The position numbers and the translations under genes were made by a program. The notes under the pieces are model-generated. The model was not told the DNA's origin, did not search any database, and saw nothing but the letters and a program-made list of their open reading frames with translations. Shown in pieces: positions 38,758 through 40,649 of a DNA stretch of 40,649 nucleotides. Position 1 is the stretch's first letter. Each line of letters starts with the position of its first letter. Location of the stretch: the NCBI GenBank assembly GCA_019750465.1, contig JAIEOP010000355.1, forward strand, positions 1 through 40,649. The letters are read 5' to 3'. Source of the stretch: Acetobacteraceae bacterium. Lineage in GTDB: Bacteria > Pseudomonadota > Alphaproteobacteria > Acetobacterales > Acetobacteraceae.

Positions 38758-40011
38758 TCATGCGCTGCCCCGCCGGCCACGCGCGCGGTCGAGCCGCCGC
38801 ATCGCCGCCGTGACGGTGGTGCCGTGCAGCAGCACGGAGATCAGCACGGTCAGCCCCACCGTCGCCCACAGCACCTCGTCCACCTCCTCGAATCCGGCCT
38901 CGTGGTTCAGCGCGTAGGCGAGGTAGTAGAAGCTGCCGAGGCCGCGGATGCCGAAGAAGGCGATGGCCGCCCGTTCGTCCCAGGGCCGCGGCGCACCGGC
39001 CAGCGCGAGCATCCCCGCCACGGGCCGCGCCACGAAGAGGATCAGCAGCGCCGCCGCCACCCCGGCCCAGTCCAGCGGCGCCAGCAGCCCGCCGGCGATG
39101 GCGCCGCCGAACAGCACGAGGATCGCCATCATCAGCAGCCGCTCGATCTGGTCGGCGAAGTCGTGCAGCGTCTGGTGGTAGCGGTGGTGGCGCTCGGCGG
39201 CGCGCAGCGCCAGGGCGGCGACGAAGACGGCGAGGAAGCCGTAGCCATGCGCCATCTCCGTGATCCCATAGACCAGCAGGGTGACCCCGAGGGCGACGAA
39301 CCCCTCCCCGGTGCGCGAGAGCCGGGCGCGGTTCGGCACGCGGAACACCAGCCAGCCCAGCGCCATGCCCACCACCCAGCCGAGCGCCAGCCCGGCGCCG
39401 AGCTTCCAGGCCACGTCCTCCATCGCCCATTCCAGCAGCCACGGGCCGGGCAGCGGGCCATGCGCCGAGATCGCAATGGCGAGGTTCACGAAGGGAAAGG
39501 CGAGGCCGTCGTTCAGCCCCGCCTCCGCGGTCAGGGTGAAGCGCACCTCGTCCTCCTCGCCCGATTGCGGCGGGCCGACCTGCACGTCGGCGGCCAGCAC
39601 CGGGTCGGTCGGCGCCAGCGCCGCGCCGAGCAGCAGCGCCGCCGCCACGCCGAGGCCGAGCACGCCGTGCCCGATCAGCGCGATCGCGGCGATGGAGAGC
39701 GGCATGGCGATGCCCAGCATGCGCCAGGTCAGCGACCAGGTGCGCCAGGCCAGCGGCCGGTCCAGCTTCAGGCCGGCACCGGTCAGGGCGACGATGACGA
39801 CAAACTCGGTCAGCCGTTCCGTCACCGCCGGCCATTGCTGCGGCAGCGGCAGGTCACCCGCCGAGAGCGCGAAGACGCCGTAGCCGAAGCCGATGCACAC
39901 CATGGGCAGCGAGAGCGGCCACTCGCGCAGCAGCATCGGCAGCCAGGCCACCAGCAGGATCAGCACGCCGGTGCCGGCGAGCAGGACGATGTAGGGGTCT
40001 GTTGGGTCCAT
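38758..40011 (-). CDS. CPA1-type cation/proton antiporter (NhaP-like)
   Basis: 417 residues with about 12-13 transmembrane helices throughout. Key motifs are GAALAPTDPVLAADVQVG (TDP at 135-137) and LTAEAGLNDGLAFPFV with N167-D168, the ion-binding ND pair of the CPA1 group, plus RTGEGFVALGVTLLVYGITE and FFGIRGLGSFYYL. It exchanges sodium or potassium for protons across the inner membrane. ATG 40011 has GAGGG 12 bases upstream. There is no long cytoplasmic C-terminal regulatory domain; the protein ends shortly after the last helix. It is divergent from the lactate permease gene over a 123-base gap. Confidence 0.92.
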   Translation of the reverse strand: MDPTDPYIVLLAGTGVLILLVAWLPMLLREWPLSLPMVCIGFGYGVFALSAGDLPLPQQWPAVTERLTEFVVIVALTGAGLKLDRPLAWRTWSLTWRMLGIAMPLSIAAIALIGHGVLGLGVAAALLLGAALAPTDPVLAADVQVGPPQSGEEDEVRFTLTAEAGLNDGLAFPFVNLAIAISAHGPLPGPWLLEWAMEDVAWKLGAGLALGWVVGMALGWLVFRVPNRARLSRTGEGFVALGVTLLVYGITEMAHGYGFLAVFVAALALRAAERHHRYHQTLHDFADQIERLLMMAILVLFGGAIAGGLLAPLDWAGVAAALLILFVARPVAGMLALAGAPRPWDERAAIAFFGIRGLGSFYYLAYALNHEAGFEEVDEVLWATVGLTVLISVLLHGTTVTAAMRRLDRARGRRGSA

Positions 40012-40134
40012 GCCGCGCGCTTTCCCTCGGGGATTGCGGAAGCAACGCCGCAGCGGCTGCGACGGGTGCAGGCGCGGCCCGGCCATGCGCCGCCGGGGGT
40101 GGTGGCGTCGCGGCGCGTTGGCGAGGATCGGCGC

Positions 40135-40649
40135 ATGACCCTTGCCCTCCAGGCCCTGCCGCTGCTGCTCCTGCTGGCCCTGCTGGCGACCGGCCGTGCC
40201 GGTCCGGTGGGCGCCTGCCTGGCGGCGCTGGCCGCCGCCGTGCCCGCGGCCTGGGTGTCGCTGCCAGCCGGGGATGCGCCGGCGCTGCCCGCCCTGCTGG
40301 CCGATGAGGTCCTGCGCGGCGCCTTCCTGGCGCTGCAGCCGGTCGGCGTGTTGGCGGGCGGGCTGCTGTTCCACGCCGCCGTCTCGGCGGGACGGGAGGA
40401 GCCGGGCGCCGCGGCCCGCCCCGCCACGCCGGCCCGCGTCTTCGCCGTGACGCTGCCGCTCGGCGCCTTCCTGGAGAGCGTGACGGGCTTCGCCGTCGGC
40501 GCCGTCTTCGCGCTGACGGCGCTGCGCGGCATGGGCATCGGCGGGCCGGTGGCGGCCGCGCTGGCGCTGCAGGCCCTGGTGCTGGTGCCCTGGGGCGGGC
40601 TGGGGCCGGGGACCGCGCTGGGGGCCGCGCTGATCGCGCAGCCGGCGCA
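40135..40649 (+). CDS. L-lactate permease family protein (LctP), N-terminal part (cut by window edge)
   Basis: The frame from ATG 40135 (GAGGATCGGCGC upstream) stays open to the window end, giving 171 residues. It starts with a hydrophobic helix (MTLALQALPLLLLLALLATGR) and has about five membrane segments so far. GAFLESVTGFAVGAVFALTALRGMGIGG followed by LVPWGGLGPGTALGAAL matches the conserved core of LctP-type lactate/glycolate permeases. It would import L-lactate or a related hydroxy acid with protons. Because no stop is inside the window the total length is unknown; full members are around 500-550 residues. Confidence 0.85.
   Translation, partial: MTLALQALPLLLLLALLATGRAGPVGACLAALAAAVPAAWVSLPAGDAPALPALLADEVLRGAFLALQPVGVLAGGLLFHAAVSAGREEPGAAARPATPARVFAVTLPLGAFLESVTGFAVGAVFALTALRGMGIGGPVAAALALQALVLVPWGGLGPGTALGAALIAQPA

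Overview
The window is very GC-rich (roughly 70%) with strong third-position G/C. Its gene content fits an alphaproteobacterium of the Acetobacteraceae, Roseomonas-like: an alphaproteobacterial-type 205-residue ribosomal protein S4, several orphan TctC-type binding proteins, TRAP transporters and RTX proteins with type I secretion. The genus is an inference from gene content, not from a database match.

Region 1 (1-14340) looks like a secretion and glycan-modification locus. Two RTX calcium-binding proteins are transcribed divergently (1-334, cut by the window edge, and 838-1674). A GT2 glycosyltransferase, a GT4 glycosyltransferase, a C-terminally membrane-anchored protein that shares a domain with the GT2 protein, two different ABC half-transporters and a HlyD-type adaptor follow on the plus strand, mostly with touching ends. 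This is a type I secretion system lacking only the outer-membrane TolC partner. Two paralogous sulfotransferase-like proteins with an unusual four-cysteine motif follow, separated by a composite dispersed repeat. My working hypothesis is that the locus makes, exports and decorates a surface RTX protein.

Region 2 (14524-17848) is housekeeping or mixed: an AhpD-like protein, a small membrane protein, rpsD, an orphan HisKA_2/HWE-type histidine kinase and a VOC-fold protein.

Region 3 (17858-28453) is mostly transport. A TRAP system has one DctM and one DctQ but two tandem DctP paralogues. A CBS-pair protein and an NdvA/ChvA-like ABC exporter follow. Then come three consecutive TctC-type binding proteins without TctA or TctB. 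The first TctC has a damaged or misread start next to a dispersed repeat. The second ends inside a 32-bp tandem array built from its own last codons.

Region 4 (28579-40649) holds a flavin oxidoreductase, a two-domain NIPSNAP protein, and a racemase homologue that has lost both catalytic cysteines. Next to the racemase is a TauD-like protein that has lost both iron-binding histidines. Then come an M20 peptidase, a small lipoprotein, a gamma-glutamylcyclotransferase-like protein and a patatin-like protein. An RTX fragment fused out of frame to a truncated 2'-5' RNA ligase gene follows, then OsmC, a CPA1-type antiporter and the start of an L-lactate permease gene (cut by the window edge).

Two non-coding repeat modules of about 103 bp (A) and 105 bp (B) recur in the window: B+A at 12767-12973, A alone at 20732-20834, and inverted A + B at 24810-25015. 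Functional calls rest on motifs and recalled family features; no search was run.
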